Source: Opeltia flavorubescens (lineage: Eukaryota; Ascomycota; Lecanoromycetes; Teloschistales; Teloschistaceae). From it: DNA of 64,000 bases. The position numbers were made by a program, and so were the translations under genes. Position 1 is the stretch's first letter; each line of letters begins with the position of its first letter. Where the stretch lies: the NCBI GenBank assembly GCA_000442125.1, contig KE546974.1, positions 1,116,001-1,180,000 of the forward strand, in the 5' to 3' direction. Shown one piece after another: positions 46,061 through 58,079 of the stretch. Under the pieces are notes generated by a model. It made no database searches and was not told the origin of the DNA. It saw nothing but the letters and a program-made list of their open reading frames with translations.

Positions 46061-47732
46061 TTATCCGCTCTGATTGAATTTTTGATGGATCTGTCTGATT
46101 TGCTCATCAATGTTCATGCCCTGCCGCCTCTCCATCTCTTTACCCCTCTCCAACTGCCCATCATAGTTCAGCGCGGCCTTTTTCCTCCGCGCAGCCTCTT
46201 CCTCGCTGATGACAGGCTGCCCTGTGACACCATCGAAAACATCACTTCGCTGAGACGCTAGCCGCTTCAGATTGGCTGCAACGTCACTGGTAGAAAGATT
46301 GGTCGTTGATTGTCGTTGGTCGGACTTGAGCCGCTGCTCCTTCCACCGGGGATCGAGTAGTTCGACTGATTAAGAATGTTAACATGAATTCCTATGGCTT
46401 CGATATGAACTGAAAATAAAAGAGATAGAGAATCATCTTACTTCGCATATGCTGTTCCAGCTCATCATACGGAATCTGTTGGCTGCAGTTCGGGCAAACT
46501 GCCATGGCGACATTCTGTCTCTTTGCTTGAGCGCGAGGTACATAGTCGTTGCGGATTCGCATCGGCTGCCCTGCACCCCCTTTCGCGGCAGCGTGCGCGG
46601 CTTGGGCTCGTTCGCGAGCTTCGGCGCGCTCAGCGATAGCACGGTCCTCTTCGCTCTCTCGGATCGAGGTAGATACTTGTGGTGTAGACTGGTAGTCCAT
46701 TGTTTGGGGGATGTCGTAGGCAGGGTATGTTGGGACGGCGGAGGGTGGTGGCATCTGTTGCTGCTGTTGCTGCTGCTGGTTGTAGAAAAGACCATAGTCG
46801 TCAGCTGTCGGCATTGCTTCCTCTATTCTTCGATCATGCGGCTGGAGGGACATGGCAGCCTTTTGCTCTAACGAAGCGGATTGAAGATCGTTCAACGAAG
46901 GAGGTGGAGGNAGATCTGCCTGATCATCCGCTTCTTCAAAGAGGACCGTTTCTACGAGGACAAAATCATGCCAATCGATCTGCGCGTATTCTAACCTTTC
47001 CTTTTCAGCCTCTTCCTCCTTCTTTTGCTTTTGTTCCTCTTGGTGTTTCACCCAGGCTGCCCTTGTCTTTGCCGCATATAAGATATTGAAGCGATTACTG
47101 GCATTCTTCTCAAGTTCCTGTGTACGAAGTTCTTGTGCTTTCGCACCTTCTGCGCTTACAGCTTGAAGTAGAAGAGTGTATTGGTCGACAAGTCGGCTGA
47201 AGAATTGATATAAGCTGTGTTGTGGCCTCAAGAAATCAAATTGGTAGTTTCTTGTTTCCTTCTGGGACAGTGCAGTCATAAAAGATCTACCATTCTTTGC
47301 GACGAACAATGCTGTTAATTTGACAACATCGAGGTCTTGAGCACTTATATTGGGCATGCGGGCAGAGAAGTGAAAGTCTGGCGGTGCGGCTGGGCCTTTA
47401 GGTTTTTCTGGCTCTGGAATTGCTGCAGCTTCTCCAACTCTTCCAGCAGATACTGCCGTTCCTCGGCCTTCGCGGACCTCATTGAGCCGCCAGGCGTAAA
47501 AGGGATTATATGCATCATTATTACTCAGGAAGGAGAACTTAGGGTTGTGCTTCTCCTTTTCCCGAATTCTGTCTTCGAATACGGCTCCATTGCGAGCCAC
47601 ATAGCCAGCAGTCTTCTCAACGATGGCTCGGATATCTCGGGGGGGCAAGACTATGCCTGTCGGAGGTTTGCTCACTTCGTCAGGGAGTGCGGGAGTTACT
47701 GAACTGTCAATGTTGGTTGCTGACGGAGCCAT
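46061..47732 (-). CDS. PRP21: Splicing factor 3A subunit 1 (SF3a120/Prp21), 2 exons
   Basis: U2 snRNP component needed to form the prespliceosome. Exons on the minus strand: 47,732-46,442 and 46,365-46,061, giving 531 residues. Two SURP (SWAP) modules are clear: IRAIVEKTAGYVARNGAVFE with FSFLSNNDAYNPFYAWRL, and VVKLTALFVAKNGRSFMTAL with FDFLRPQHSLYQFFSRLVDQ. A charged coiled segment and AQIDWHDFVLVETVLFEEAD follow, then a run of eight glutamines (about residue 318). Near the end, CPNCSQQIPYDELEQHMR joins across the intron to IELLDPRWKEQR, then SDVFDGVTGQPVISEEEAARRK and the terminal EQIRQIHQKFNQ. The C-terminal ubiquitin-like domain of animal SF3A1 is absent, as in many fungi. One unresolved base (46,911) hides a single residue. 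Confidence 0.93.
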
Positions 47733-48292
47733 TGAGAAGGGTAGAGTCCAGTTACCAAGGTGGAAATCTAGCAGGTTGATGGTGGTAGCTGTAGACTGTT
47801 GCTCATGATTCCTTAATCTATTCTACGTAGTCTAGAGATGACTCAGATGTCCTGGGTCCGGCCCGTTGTTCACGAATGTGATAGTTGGAACCGCGGTGAG
47901 AAGGTTGAATGGGTATGAGGAGTCGTCAAGTCAGAACGATACTCCACGAGCTTCCAAAAGCGAAGTCATAAATGCAATACGCTTGGCAATCTTATCAGAT
48001 GCTTCTGCTGCAGCTGCATTAGCGTCTGAATGTCTTGGCGCGGCGTAGACCACGGATTTCTGGCAATCTGGACGTGGCCTGACCAGAGATAATTATCCCA
48101 TTTTACTTTCAATCGGACACTCCTTAACCACTTGTCTCACTCACTTGACCTTTCATTCTCCAAGGCTATCATTATAAAAGTCTTGCATTCATGACATCTT
48201 AATAGACATTATACCCCTATTCGTACTCTATTTCGACATCGTCTTCAGGGCTCCTGACCACCCCACATTGCCCTACCAATTCACAACCAGTG
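47733..48292. other. Divergent promoter region between SF3a1 and PMT2
   Basis: 560 bases between start codons of two divergent genes. It contains a 60-codon plus-strand frame (47,866-48,048) with no recognisable features. TC-rich and CT-rich tracts near 48,100-48,290 are usual for fungal core promoters. No other feature seen. Confidence 0.45.
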
Positions 48293-51253
48293 ATGGCTCA
48301 GAAAGATGCCTCTACAAATGCGGGCATGGTGAAAGAAATCAGCGATAGCCTCAGGAGACCCAATGGCAACCGCAATTCAGCAACCACCGAAGTCAAGGAT
48401 TATTCTTCTGAAGGAGTCACAGACAATGACATTTTCATGTTGCCTGGGTCAGACTTTCAGCTGTTGGGGCTTCTCACCGCCGTTGCAGCATTGGTTCGAA
48501 TCTTCAGGATATATCAACCAAGCAGCGTCGTTTTTGACGAAGTTCAGTAAGCTTCTTCACACTACTGCCCTGCCCTCGGAAGCTCACCTCTCCTTATAGC
48601 TTTGGCGGGTTTGCATCTAAATACATCAAGGGAAGATTCTTCATGGATGTTCATCCCCCTTTAGCTAAGCTTCTCCTGACACTTGCTGGCTGGCTTGCGG
48701 GCTTCGACGGCGAGTTTGACTTCAAGGACATTGGGAAAGATTATGTGGAGCCCGGCGTTCCATATGTAGCGATGCGACTGCTTCCAGCGCTCATGGGTGT
48801 TATGACGATCCCAACAATCTTCCTGACACTGAAAGCCACCGGTTGTCGAACAATGACTGCCGCTATGGGCGCCGGATTGCTTATTTTCGAAAATGGCCTG
48901 CTTACCCAGTCACGACTGATATTGCTGGACTCACCTTTAATCATCTTCACAGCTTTCACAGCTCTGGCTTGGACATGCTTTACCAATCAGCATGAACAGG
49001 GTCCTTCAAAAGCCTTCGACGCTAGCTGGTGGTTCTGGCTGGTTGCAACGGGCCTCGGGCTTGGCGCGACGGTCAGTGTCAAATGGGTGGGCTTGTTTAC
49101 TATCGCTTGGGTAGGAAGCTTGACCGTTGTTCAACTCTGGGTGCTCCTTGGGGACACAATTGCAGTGCCGCCGGTGCGTGACTTACACTATCTTGGTGTG
49201 AGACGATGCTGATCGGTTACAGCGTAAATGGTTTAAGCATTTTCTTGCGCGCTTCTTCTGCCTAGTCATTATCCCTCTCACCTTCTATTTGGGGCTTTTC
49301 GCTATTCATTTCATCTGTCTTGTCAATCCTGGTGAGGGCGACGGCTTCATGTCCTCAGAGTTTCAAGCGACTCTGAATTCAAAAGCGATGCAAGATGTCC
49401 CTGCAGACGTCGTCCTAGGTAGTCGTGTAAGTATACGGCACCACAATACACACGGCGGCTATCTTCACTCCCACAACCACATGTATCCTACTGGAAGCAA
49501 GCAGCAGCAAATCACCCTTTACCCTCACAAGGATGAGAACAATATGTGGCTCCTAGAAAACCAAACTCAGCCTGAGGGCCCTGACGGTCCAGTTGCTGGA
49601 ACAAATGCGTGGGATACTGGCGAGCCACTTTTTGTCAAAGATGGGGCGGTCCTCCGCCTCTATCATTTCGTTACCGATCGCCGATTACATTCGCATGATG
49701 TTCGTCCGCCAGTCAGTGAAGCGGACTGGCAGAACGAAGTCTCGGCATATGGATATGAAGGGTTTGAGGGAGATGCTAATGACTATTTTCGAGTTGAGAT
49801 AGTCAAGTCCTTGTCAGATGGTGCGGCCGCCAAAGAACGCGTGCGGACCATAGAAACCAAGTTTAGGCTTATTCATGTCATGACTGGCTGCGCTCTTTTC
49901 TCACACAAGGTCAAACTACCAGATTGGGGGTTTGACCAGCAAGAGGTTACTTGTGCCAAACAAGGCACACTGCCAAACAGTATATGGTATGTCGAACAGA
50001 ACGAACATCCTTTACTTGGAGCGGATGCGGAGAAAGTCAACTACAAGAACCCTGGCTTCCTGGGGAAGTTTTGGGAGCTTCAGAAGGTCATGTGGACAAC
50101 CAACGCTGGCCTGGTGGAGTCTCACGCATGGGATTCAAGGCCCCCTTCTTGGCCTATCCTCAAACGGGGGATCAATTTCTGGGGGAAAGACCGGCGTCAA
50201 ATATACCTTATTGGCAATCCAATTATCTGGTGGTCTTCTACTGCTGCAATATGCATCTATATTGTCTTCAAAGCACTTTCGATCTTACGCTGGCAGCGTG
50301 GATTCAAGGACTACGACAACATCAATTTCAAGCGCTTTGACTACGAGATTGGGTCCACGGTGCTTGGCTGGGCCTTCCACTACTTCCCTTTCTTTCTCAT
50401 GCAGCGCCAGCTTTTTCTACACCATTATTTCCCAGCTTTATACTTTGCCATCATAGCGCTGTGCCAAATATACGATTTCGCAACCAACCGCATATCAGCT
50501 TTTGGGCTGAAAGATCGACCAGCGATTGGGAGGAGTGGAGTCGCTGCTTTCATGGCCGTCAGCATCGTTGTCTTCACTCTGTACGCTCCACTCTCATATG
50601 GAAATCAATGGACCCAAGGTGCTTGCAATAGAGTAAAGCTATTCGAGCGATGGGACTTCGATTGCTCTGTGTTTCCGACAGAGGTATGCCATGTTTCAAC
50701 CTGCATTTGCGATTTATCCTTGTACAGAAACCATGAGCTGGCGCTAACAGTGAACATCTAGTTGGGCCACTACGCCGTCGAGTCGCCCAATGCAGGGAAT
50801 GCAGAGCAGACGGCGGCTCCCGTTGCTCAAGGAGGTAATGACAAGAAGAGCCAGGAGGTAAACGTAACACCACAACCGGCTGGTGAACCATCTATCAGCC
50901 GTGTTGAGAAGGTTGAATATCGAGACCAGGACGGCAATATTCTCGATGAAGAGCAGGTGAAGGAATTGGAAGGAAAGGTATCTTTTGAAACACGGTATGA
51001 GACAAGGACAAGGGTAATCGACGCGGAGGGTAGAGAAATTGCAGACGGTGCAGCTGGAGCTGAGGGAGTCGCTCCACCACATCCGGATGTAGAACGGCTC
51101 CCAGAAACGGCGGCCGATGTACCCGAGGATGACGGACGAGAGTATCCCGCAACGGCATCACCGGAAAAGGACGTTAAGAAGGAGCAATCCGTCGTAGAGG
51201 CCGATGACGGTAGGCCAAGGCCGGCTAGTGAAGCCCAGGAAGCAACTGGATGA
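48293..51253 (+). CDS. PMT2: Protein O-mannosyltransferase Pmt2, 4 exons
   Basis: ER membrane enzyme that transfers mannose from dolichyl-phosphate mannose to serine/threonine of secreted proteins; works as a dimer with a Pmt1-type partner. Exons 48,293-48,546; 48,600-49,173; 49,223-50,683; 50,762-51,253 give 926 residues. The luminal catalytic motif reads VVFDEVHFGGFASKYIKGRF with the DE pair, completed across intron 1, and HPPLAKLLL follows. Multiple membrane segments flank a central MIR region (LGSRVSIRHHNTHGGYLHSH, LYPHKDENNMWLLEN, VLRLYHFVTDRRLHSHDVRP). FHYFPFFLMQRQLFLHHYFP is typical of the family. The last exon adds a ~160-residue acidic, disordered tail with EYRDQDGNILDEEQVKELEG and FETRYETRTRVIDAEGREI, as I recall in long Pmt2 proteins of some Eurotiomycetes. 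Start ATG preferred over the GTG three bases upstream. Confidence 0.94.
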
Positions 51254-51501
51254 TCGACTGTAACCAATGTTTGTTCTTCAAGCCATGCACTCTCCATAAA
51301 GACGGTGCACATTTCTTTTCGGGGCAACAGTGATGATTATGTGTCTCACGATGTTAACAACTCGAAATAATATCAAGAATTTGCTGCCATCCGCGATTAC
51401 GGGGATATTTCAGAGTTAAAATAGGGACGGACTATGTACGGACAAGAATCGCCAGACCAGAACCATAAACACCCGCACCATAGTAATGCCGCAAATTAGC
51501 C

Positions 51502-52166
51502 TCAGAAGTCGTATTCATCCTTGCCCCATTTATTGAATTGATCATGCCAGCTCTAGTGAAATGTTTGTCAGCGATCTATTCACATCCAACATACATTATT
51601 GACCTTGCTAGCACGTCAAACGAACCTTTGGAAGTGTGACATTGGGAATGATGACGCTATTCAATGCACTCGGGGCGTTCTTCGGAGCCTTGTTTGGGTC
51701 TCCGCCTGGATGATACTGGTACTTGAAATGCTGGTCTTTGTCTCCTGATTTGCTCGTTGTCTGCCATGGCATAGTCCCTTCGGCCATGCTAACAGGAGCT
51801 TCCGAGGAAGATGAGGTTGGTTTCCGGCCTACGGTAAGTTGTGTAGATTAGCACCAAGGTTCTACTTTTCCTCTATACGGCGGTGGTGACATGCCGAAGT
51901 GATAACCAGCAAGCCCGAAGGCGCCGGTCATGATAGTGAGGAGAATCTTAAACAGCATCAGTGAAGTCTTGAACATGTCTGATCATATCTGAGGAATCTC
52001 ATACGTAGAGTTCTGGGTCTTTCTTTGCGCCTTTCTGCAACACAGTCTGTGGGCCCTTCTTTGCCCCGCCACTACCACCACTGCTTCCTGATTGAGCGGC
52101 TTTGCCTACAGCCTTTGTCGCGGATTCTGCAACCTTGGCAGCCATACGATTTGCTGCCGCTGACAT
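51502..52166 (-). CDS. Small single-membrane-segment protein, probably mitochondrial, 4 exons
   Basis: Exon 1 (52,166-52,005) gives MSAAANRMAAKVAESATKAV, a glycine/serine linker and KGAKKDPELY. Exon 2 gives the hydrophobic segment ILLTIMTGAFGLAGYHFG. Exon 3 gives RKPTSSSSEAPVSMAEGTMP and KYQYHPGGDPNKAPKNAPSA. Exon 4 ends DQFNKWGKDEYDF at 51,502. The pattern of alanine/lysine-rich N terminus, one membrane segment and PGGDP-containing tail resembles small fungal mitochondrial inner-membrane proteins, but I cannot name the family. The intron between exons 2 and 3 seems to start with GC rather than GT, because GYHFG/RKPT joins in frame only that way. The intron after exon 1 fits GT-AG at 52,004. 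Confidence 0.7.
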
Positions 52167-52584
52167 AGTGAGGTTTGTTTATGGAATTATTATGGGATCG
52201 TGATGATAGGCGGTCGGGCTGTGAACTGAACCATCTTCATTATTTCCTCGGTTGTTCCACTTCTAAGCGCCCGCGTGTCGCGGCAAACGGGCTGACGGAA
52301 GATGGGTTTAATTGCCTCGGGATGTGTAACACCGGAACGGCTCGCAATGTAATTTGCTGTCGTCGAACATTTATTGAACACCGTCCTCTTCGTGTCGCAC
52401 TGCTACTGAGATCATGGGCGCCTGATCCTGTCAGTAACGCTGGAGACGCAGCTTGAATACCTTTGGATTATGCGCCCGAGACCCGACGCAAGCTTGCGCA
52501 TGACCGAACGCTGATAATTAAGACTTTGGTCTAGCATGCAAAGAAAGAGTACGTTCGGACCTGGATAGAGATTCAGAATACATC
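52167..52584. other. Divergent promoter region between the small membrane protein gene and ERF2
   Basis: 418 bases between start codons of two divergent genes. A 93-codon plus-strand frame starts here (52,175-52,456) but has no family features. Nothing else recognised. Confidence 0.4.
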
Positions 52585-54710
52585 ATGGCTTCGCAGGTTG
52601 AGCCAGCCAAGTATTTTCCTAGCAATAATTCCTTCCCTGTTCCTCAACCCAACCTTCGCTCGACCCAGGCATCGAGTGTAATCTCGTCACAGATGACAGA
52701 TCTCGGAACGGAAAATGATGACGAGTATCGAGCCGAAGGGGTAGTATCGTCGATGCGGCCAGGGACAGCAATGTCTGGAGGTACTTTCTCAAACGACGCA
52801 AATCGTCCCTCATCCGCGATGTCCTCACAGCCCCGCTCGTGGACATATTCTCAGAGCTCTCGGCGTGGAGTCGTTTCACCTCGAACCTTTGGCGGGTGGC
52901 GATTTAATGCCGCTTTCGGCGGCCCTGGAACAGCAATGTCAAATACTAGCAGACCAGAAAGTCACACGAGCAGTCGGACAAGCAGGACACATGTACCTTC
53001 TCTGACATCGCATGCCTTCTTCCGGCCCATGAGCTCCCAACGTTTGCAAGCTCAAAGAGGTGGGAATCGACCCAACGCACGCGGACAGTCAATCGCCAGC
53101 ATCGATGGATCCAGCGATTTCGAAAGCACGACACACAGAAATAGCCTGGGCTCGAACACAGTAGCGCAGCCCGGGCCCGAAATCTTACCCCCAAAGCAGG
53201 TCGCCACGCAGTCGCTCGTGACGGACTTTGTGGAACAGGATGACCAGCACACAGCGAATGCGAGCATGACTGGAAATGCAACAAACCATAGTATTGGAGG
53301 TAGCGAACGAGTATTGAATAATTTCATAACGAAACCCAGCGCTAAATCCATGAACTCAAAGGAACATCAAAGGTATGGAAATGGGGTTCCTCAGCCAATA
53401 CAAAAATCGCCCCGGTCTTTCCGACCCAGCTTTCTTCTACCTACTAGAAACTCCGATCAGGCCCGACAAGATCGCTTTAGCCACGAGCGGCTCTCCTCGT
53501 CCAACAGCTCACCACGCTCACCGAATGCCAAGGTAAGTCCCCTAACGCCACGAAAGCCCGGGTTCAACTACGAATACTTTATGGGAAATACCTTGTTTTG
53601 CTGGGGCGGTAGGTTGCAAAACACACGGGATAGGCCAATCAACGTTATCAGCGGGTTGTTGGTGTTTGTGCCTTCGATCCTCTTCTTCGCATGCTCGTAA
53701 GTGGTATCCGCAAGTGATGCTGGATTTTGACTAATTCTTACACCGCTCAGCGGTCCATACTTATCGCATCATGTTTCACCCGCTATACCTGTATTCTACG
53801 CATACCTTTTCTATATCTGTATGTCATCTTTTATCCATGCGTCGGTGACGGATCCAGGGGTAAGGCACCATAGCCAGTCAAGTAGCCAATATCAATAAGT
53901 GCTAACCTTCTAGCTTAGATTCTCCCACGAAATCTACACCCTCAAACTGTACCAGAGAACCCAGAAGACCCGTTGACATTAGGTCCGCCGACAACGGACT
54001 GGGTTCGCGTGAAATCGCTGATGCCTGGAACATCGGCAATGGATGTGCCCACAAAGTACTGCAAAACCTGCAATATATGGCGCCCTTTGCGTTGTCATCA
54101 TTGCCGGATATGCGATAATTGTATAGAGACTCAGGATCATCACTGCGTGTGGATCAATAATTGCGTTGGACGGCGAAACTACCGCTACTTTTTCACCTTT
54201 GTCAGCACCGGCACACTTCTGGGTATTTTTCTCGCGTTTGCCAGCCTTGGGCACTGTTTGCGCTACAAGTCGGCTGAAGGTATCACGTTTTCCCAATCTA
54301 TCGACAAACAGAGGGTTCCATTTGCTATGTTCTTATACGGGCTCCTGGCGGCGCCTTATCCTGCTTGCCTCTGGGCTTACCATCTGTATCTGTTGGGTCG
54401 TGGGGAGACTACTCGTGAGTATCTCAACTCTCACAAGTTTTTGAAAAAGGATCGGCATCGGCCCTTCTCTCAAGGAAATGTATTCAAAAACTGGCTCGTG
54501 ATCTTGTTGAGACCTCGGCCGCCGACCTACTATCACTTCAAGAAGAAACATGAAGAAGGCGACCGTCGGTTTGGAGAACGGCGGGAGAAACGGACGGCAC
54601 CCCCTGTGCCTATCCAGCAAGGAGGCGGCGCCGTAGAAATGCACGATGTTGGGGGCCCGAAGACAGCGTTTCAAGGCCCAATGTCTGTGCGTGAGAGCCA
54701 GCTCCGATGA
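52585..54710 (+). CDS. ERF2: Erf2-type DHHC palmitoyltransferase, 3 exons
   Basis: Membrane protein acyltransferase that with Erf4 palmitoylates Ras and other substrates at the ER/Golgi. Exons 52,585-53,696; 53,751-53,859; 53,919-54,710 give 670 residues. The N-terminal ~330 residues are a serine-rich disordered cytosolic region. Next comes GFNYEYFMGNTLFCWGGRLQ, two membrane segments (VISGLLVFVPSILFFACS and IPVFYAYLFYICMSSFI) and TDPGILPRNLHPQ. The catalytic cysteine-rich domain has CKTCNIWRPLRCHHCRICDN followed by DHHCVWINNCVGRRNYRYF. Two more membrane segments and a basic C-terminal tail close the protein. The DHHC motif is complete. The serine-rich N terminus is longer than in yeast Erf2 but usual for filamentous fungi. 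Confidence 0.94.
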
Positions 54711-55229
54711 CTTGGCGCTTTGGAATCGTGATTTGCAACGTTTTGTCAAATATTTGCTTGGGAGCATATGACCTGTCGAAAAGCAATCTTTTCCTCTAGG
54801 AGTGTAAGGTTTTGGTTGAATGTCGCTTTGATGCATGGGTTTGGCGGGATTCGGAAGATGGGAAAGGAAGGACAGTCGTCTGATCTCCATATATATACAT
54901 AATATTATCGACTTCACAGGTAGCACAGCTCGCCCGTTTGAGTGGCATATTTTTTGTGGTTAACGTTTTTAGCGGAGTGTGGGGAACCAGAGCTTAAGGA
55001 ATGCTGGCTGTTGCTATTGGCTACAATTCAATATTATATTCCTTGCACCTCGGAACGCGAGACACGTCTAAATACTGGTTCTCATTATATACCAGCGACC
55101 CCTCTTCGTGAATAAATCATTGACAAGCCATCCAATGCACTACCATGCATTAGATCTTGTGGACGAATAATAAACTTCATTCACCCCAAATTCTCGAGAA
55201 CATATCTGATTTCGATTGCCATTTCCGCG
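54711..55229. other. Intergenic region between ERF2 and ASH1
   Basis: About 520 bases holding the ERF2 3' untranslated region and the ASH1 promoter. An antisense frame reaches in from ERF2 (54,333-54,926) and is a shadow. No other feature seen. Confidence 0.45.
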
Positions 55230-57513
55230 ATGCTGTCCTTTTTATCGAACTTTGCGAAGAAAAGACCTGCCCCACAAGCAGCTATGGCACGTTCTGACTC
55301 TATGGATTCTGCCTTGCTAAGCAGCACCAACACCAGCTCATTCAAAGGAGACAAAGACTCAACACCTGCTACAAGTACTGCCGACACCCCAAGCATAGCC
55401 TTTAGAACTACGCCGAAGATCATGGAGCGAGGGCAAAGGGTTAGATCTCTTCGCGCGTCAAGGTCCAACATCTCAACCTACAATGAGAATGTCTTATCAG
55501 GCAGCGCCAAGCACGGCTACAGAAAGAATAACGTCAGCACAGACAGCCGCGCAGTATCTGGTGAAACACTTGTTGAGGGTAAAAGCAGTTCTTCCGCGGA
55601 CTTTGTCCAACAGAGCACGCGAGGATTGGATCAAGACTGGAGCCTTGGATCGTTGCCTGGCGACGACCTCAATTTGTCTGCGGTAGCTCACGAAGGAGCA
55701 AATAAACGAAGGTCCACTCGCCTGAGTGTACTCGAGTTCGCTTCGAGTATAATGGAGCAGACTAGATCGGTACTTGGTAAGCGTGGAAGAGAGGATGCTA
55801 CAATAGGAACAGAGAAGACACCATTGATCAAGCAGGAGGCGGGAAATGATGGGTCATCTCATGGCACGGTCATGCCCAGCTTCGAGGGGCCAGCCAGAAA
55901 GCGATTACGGACAGGTACCAGCCATGGAGCTACAAGTTCAATGGCCAATGGGCCCCAACGATCCATGAAACGGCCACCAAAGCGATGGCTGAACCAGGGC
56001 TTGTACGTCGGACAAGATCCAGGCTTCAATCCTCGTTTTACTACAACCAAAAATAAGGTGAAGAAAGCGAACGCGAAAGCAGATCCAGCAAGGACACGCT
56101 CAGTACTACCGCCGCCTATGTTTGCTGGACAACGAATCCTGGAAAGTGGACGGAATTTTAAACTTCCTTTCGATGTATTCTCTCCCCTTCCAGCTGGCCA
56201 ACCCAAGCCTGATGAGTGGAAAAAGACGCATAAGAGTAAGTTGTTTGCTGTGCAATAGGAGGCTTATTGCTAATCGTTGCTGGTAGACGTCTTTGTCGGG
56301 GATGCCGCTGCAGTCTGGAGGAAAACTCGGCTAGAGCAATCACGGTGTGTCTGTGTACCGGACAGAGGATGCGACCACAGTTGTCTGAACCGGCATATGT
56401 TCTATGAATGCGATGACATGAATTGCAATGTTGGTGCCGACTATTGCACCAATCGTAGTTTCGAGGGCTTGAAACAACGGCACAAAAAGGGCGGCAAATA
56501 TAATATTGGAGTCGAGGTCATCAAGACTACAGACCGTGGATACGGTGTCCGAAGCAATCGAACATTTGAACCGCACCAGATCATTGTCGAATATACAGGA
56601 GAGATCATTACACAGGATGAGTGCGATGAACGTATGGAAAACCAATATAAGGATAACGAGGTATGCCTATGGCTAGCTCAATCTTCCTACTACCTACTAA
56701 ACGTGCACTTAGTGCTTCTATCTCATGGAATTCGACCAGAAGATGATTTTAGACGCCACGCGAGGATCGATAGCTCGATTTATCAATCATTCCTGCGAAC
56801 CAAACTGTGAGATGATCAAAATGACTGTCGCTGGAAAACCTCGCATGGCTCTTTTCGCTGGTGAAAACGGGATTATGACCGGCGAAGAGCTAACTTACGA
56901 CTACAACTTCAATCCCTACTCTGTTAAAAACGTTCAGCAATGTCGATGCGGAGCGCCATCCTGCCGCGGCGTTCTAGGTCCCAAGCCAAAGGAGATTAGG
57001 GACGCGTTGAAACCTCTCACTGGAGGAGGCGGGAAACGAAAGTTCCAGCAAGCGCTTGAAGGCGGCATCGAGACGATAACGAAGAAGCGGAAGATGAACG
57101 TTCCTACAGGTGTTAAGAAAGCCTTGAGTACCGTTAAAGCGCAGACGACGGATACGTTGTCAAAGACCAGACTTCTTAAATCAGGAGATGAGCAGAAACA
57201 GACCTTCCTTACGCCTTCCAAGGCTTCTCTACGGAATAGCAAGAATGGATCAATCCCTGAAAAATCTATGGAGTCGCCGAAATCCAAGACGACGGTCACT
57301 TACTCTCGCCGCCGTTCTTCTGCCGCTGTCGTAGTCAAGGAGGAAACTGACGAGCCAGAAGCAGAGGATAGGCCTTTCAGTAGACGAAGCAGTGCAAGAG
57401 CGACTGTAAGCAGTGTAAGAAAGAATGTGGTACGAACAGTGAAAAGATCTGGCAACACTGCTGCTGTTGGGGGCTCGCGAGGCAAGTCAATTAGAGTCAT
57501 TGAGGACCTTTGA
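55230..57513 (+). CDS. ASH1: ASH1-type histone H3K36 methyltransferase (AWS-SET-PostSET), 3 exons
   Basis: Nuclear histone lysine methyltransferase; the fungal ASH1 branch deposits H3K36 methylation, often at silent or subtelomeric genes. Exons 55,230-56,235; 56,287-56,660; 56,713-57,513 give 726 residues. The N-terminal ~330 residues are disordered and basic. The AWS module reads CVCVPDRGCDHSCLNRHMFY, then CNVGADYCTNRSF. SET starts at GVEVIKTTDRGYGVRSNRTF, contains IIVEYTGEII, then RFINHSCEPNCEM and ELTYDYNFNPYS. Post-SET is CRCGAPSCRGVLG. The catalytic NHSC and the YDYNF tyrosines are intact. AWS next to SET and a post-SET, with no WW or SRI domain in the tail, favours ASH1 over Set2. The C-terminal ~180 residues are lysine/serine-rich. 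Confidence 0.9.
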
Positions 57514-58079
57514 AAGGGTGTCTAATTCCGGATCAAATCCATGGTATAAGACTTCATTCTGATATTGACCGAGCACATGCTTCACCAGAGGGCTGTTTGC
57601 ATTGGTTGTGTCTTTCCAGTGCATGGGCGCCTTCGAAGGAGTTTACCATCATGTACGGCGTTTCATTTCATTATCAGGTACTGTGCCTATCAATAGATTC
57701 TCATATCGGTTACTAGGCATTATTTGGGGTTTTTTGTACATAAGCATGCCTCTTTCTTTTTAGCAAAACGAAGATGGATCATCAACAATACCCTGGAGAT
57801 AACCCTAGACAATTGATCAACCGAAGGCTAAGCTACAAGAGGCTCGGGCACGAAGATAGAAGAGTGGCAAGAAGAGGCAAGCTCTTCAGGTAACACAGGA
57901 TTTGCGGGATTTCTGACAACACATCAAGTTCTTAAGTCACACTACGTCGGATAAAACATTTCTTCTCGAGAGAAAAAGTGGCATTATTTCGCAGACAATG
58001 CGTTGGCTAGTCGTTACTTTCATCTTCCTCGTCAACCTTGTCGCATTAAACACATTATTATCCAAGAAGAATGCGAGAT
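57514..58079. other. Convergent intergenic region downstream of ASH1
   Basis: About 565 bases between the ends of ASH1 and an unidentified minus-strand gene; presumably both 3' untranslated regions. Only a 68-codon frame without features (57,510-57,716). Confidence 0.45.

Noticed and set aside
46449-46871. Plus-strand frames of 129-140 codons over the SF3a1 gene
   Set aside because: Leucine- and valine-rich antisense of the glutamine-rich stretch of SF3a1, which is well supported.
50827-51327. 166-codon minus-strand frame
   Set aside because: Serine-rich mirror of the acidic PMT2 tail exon on the plus strand, with no family features.
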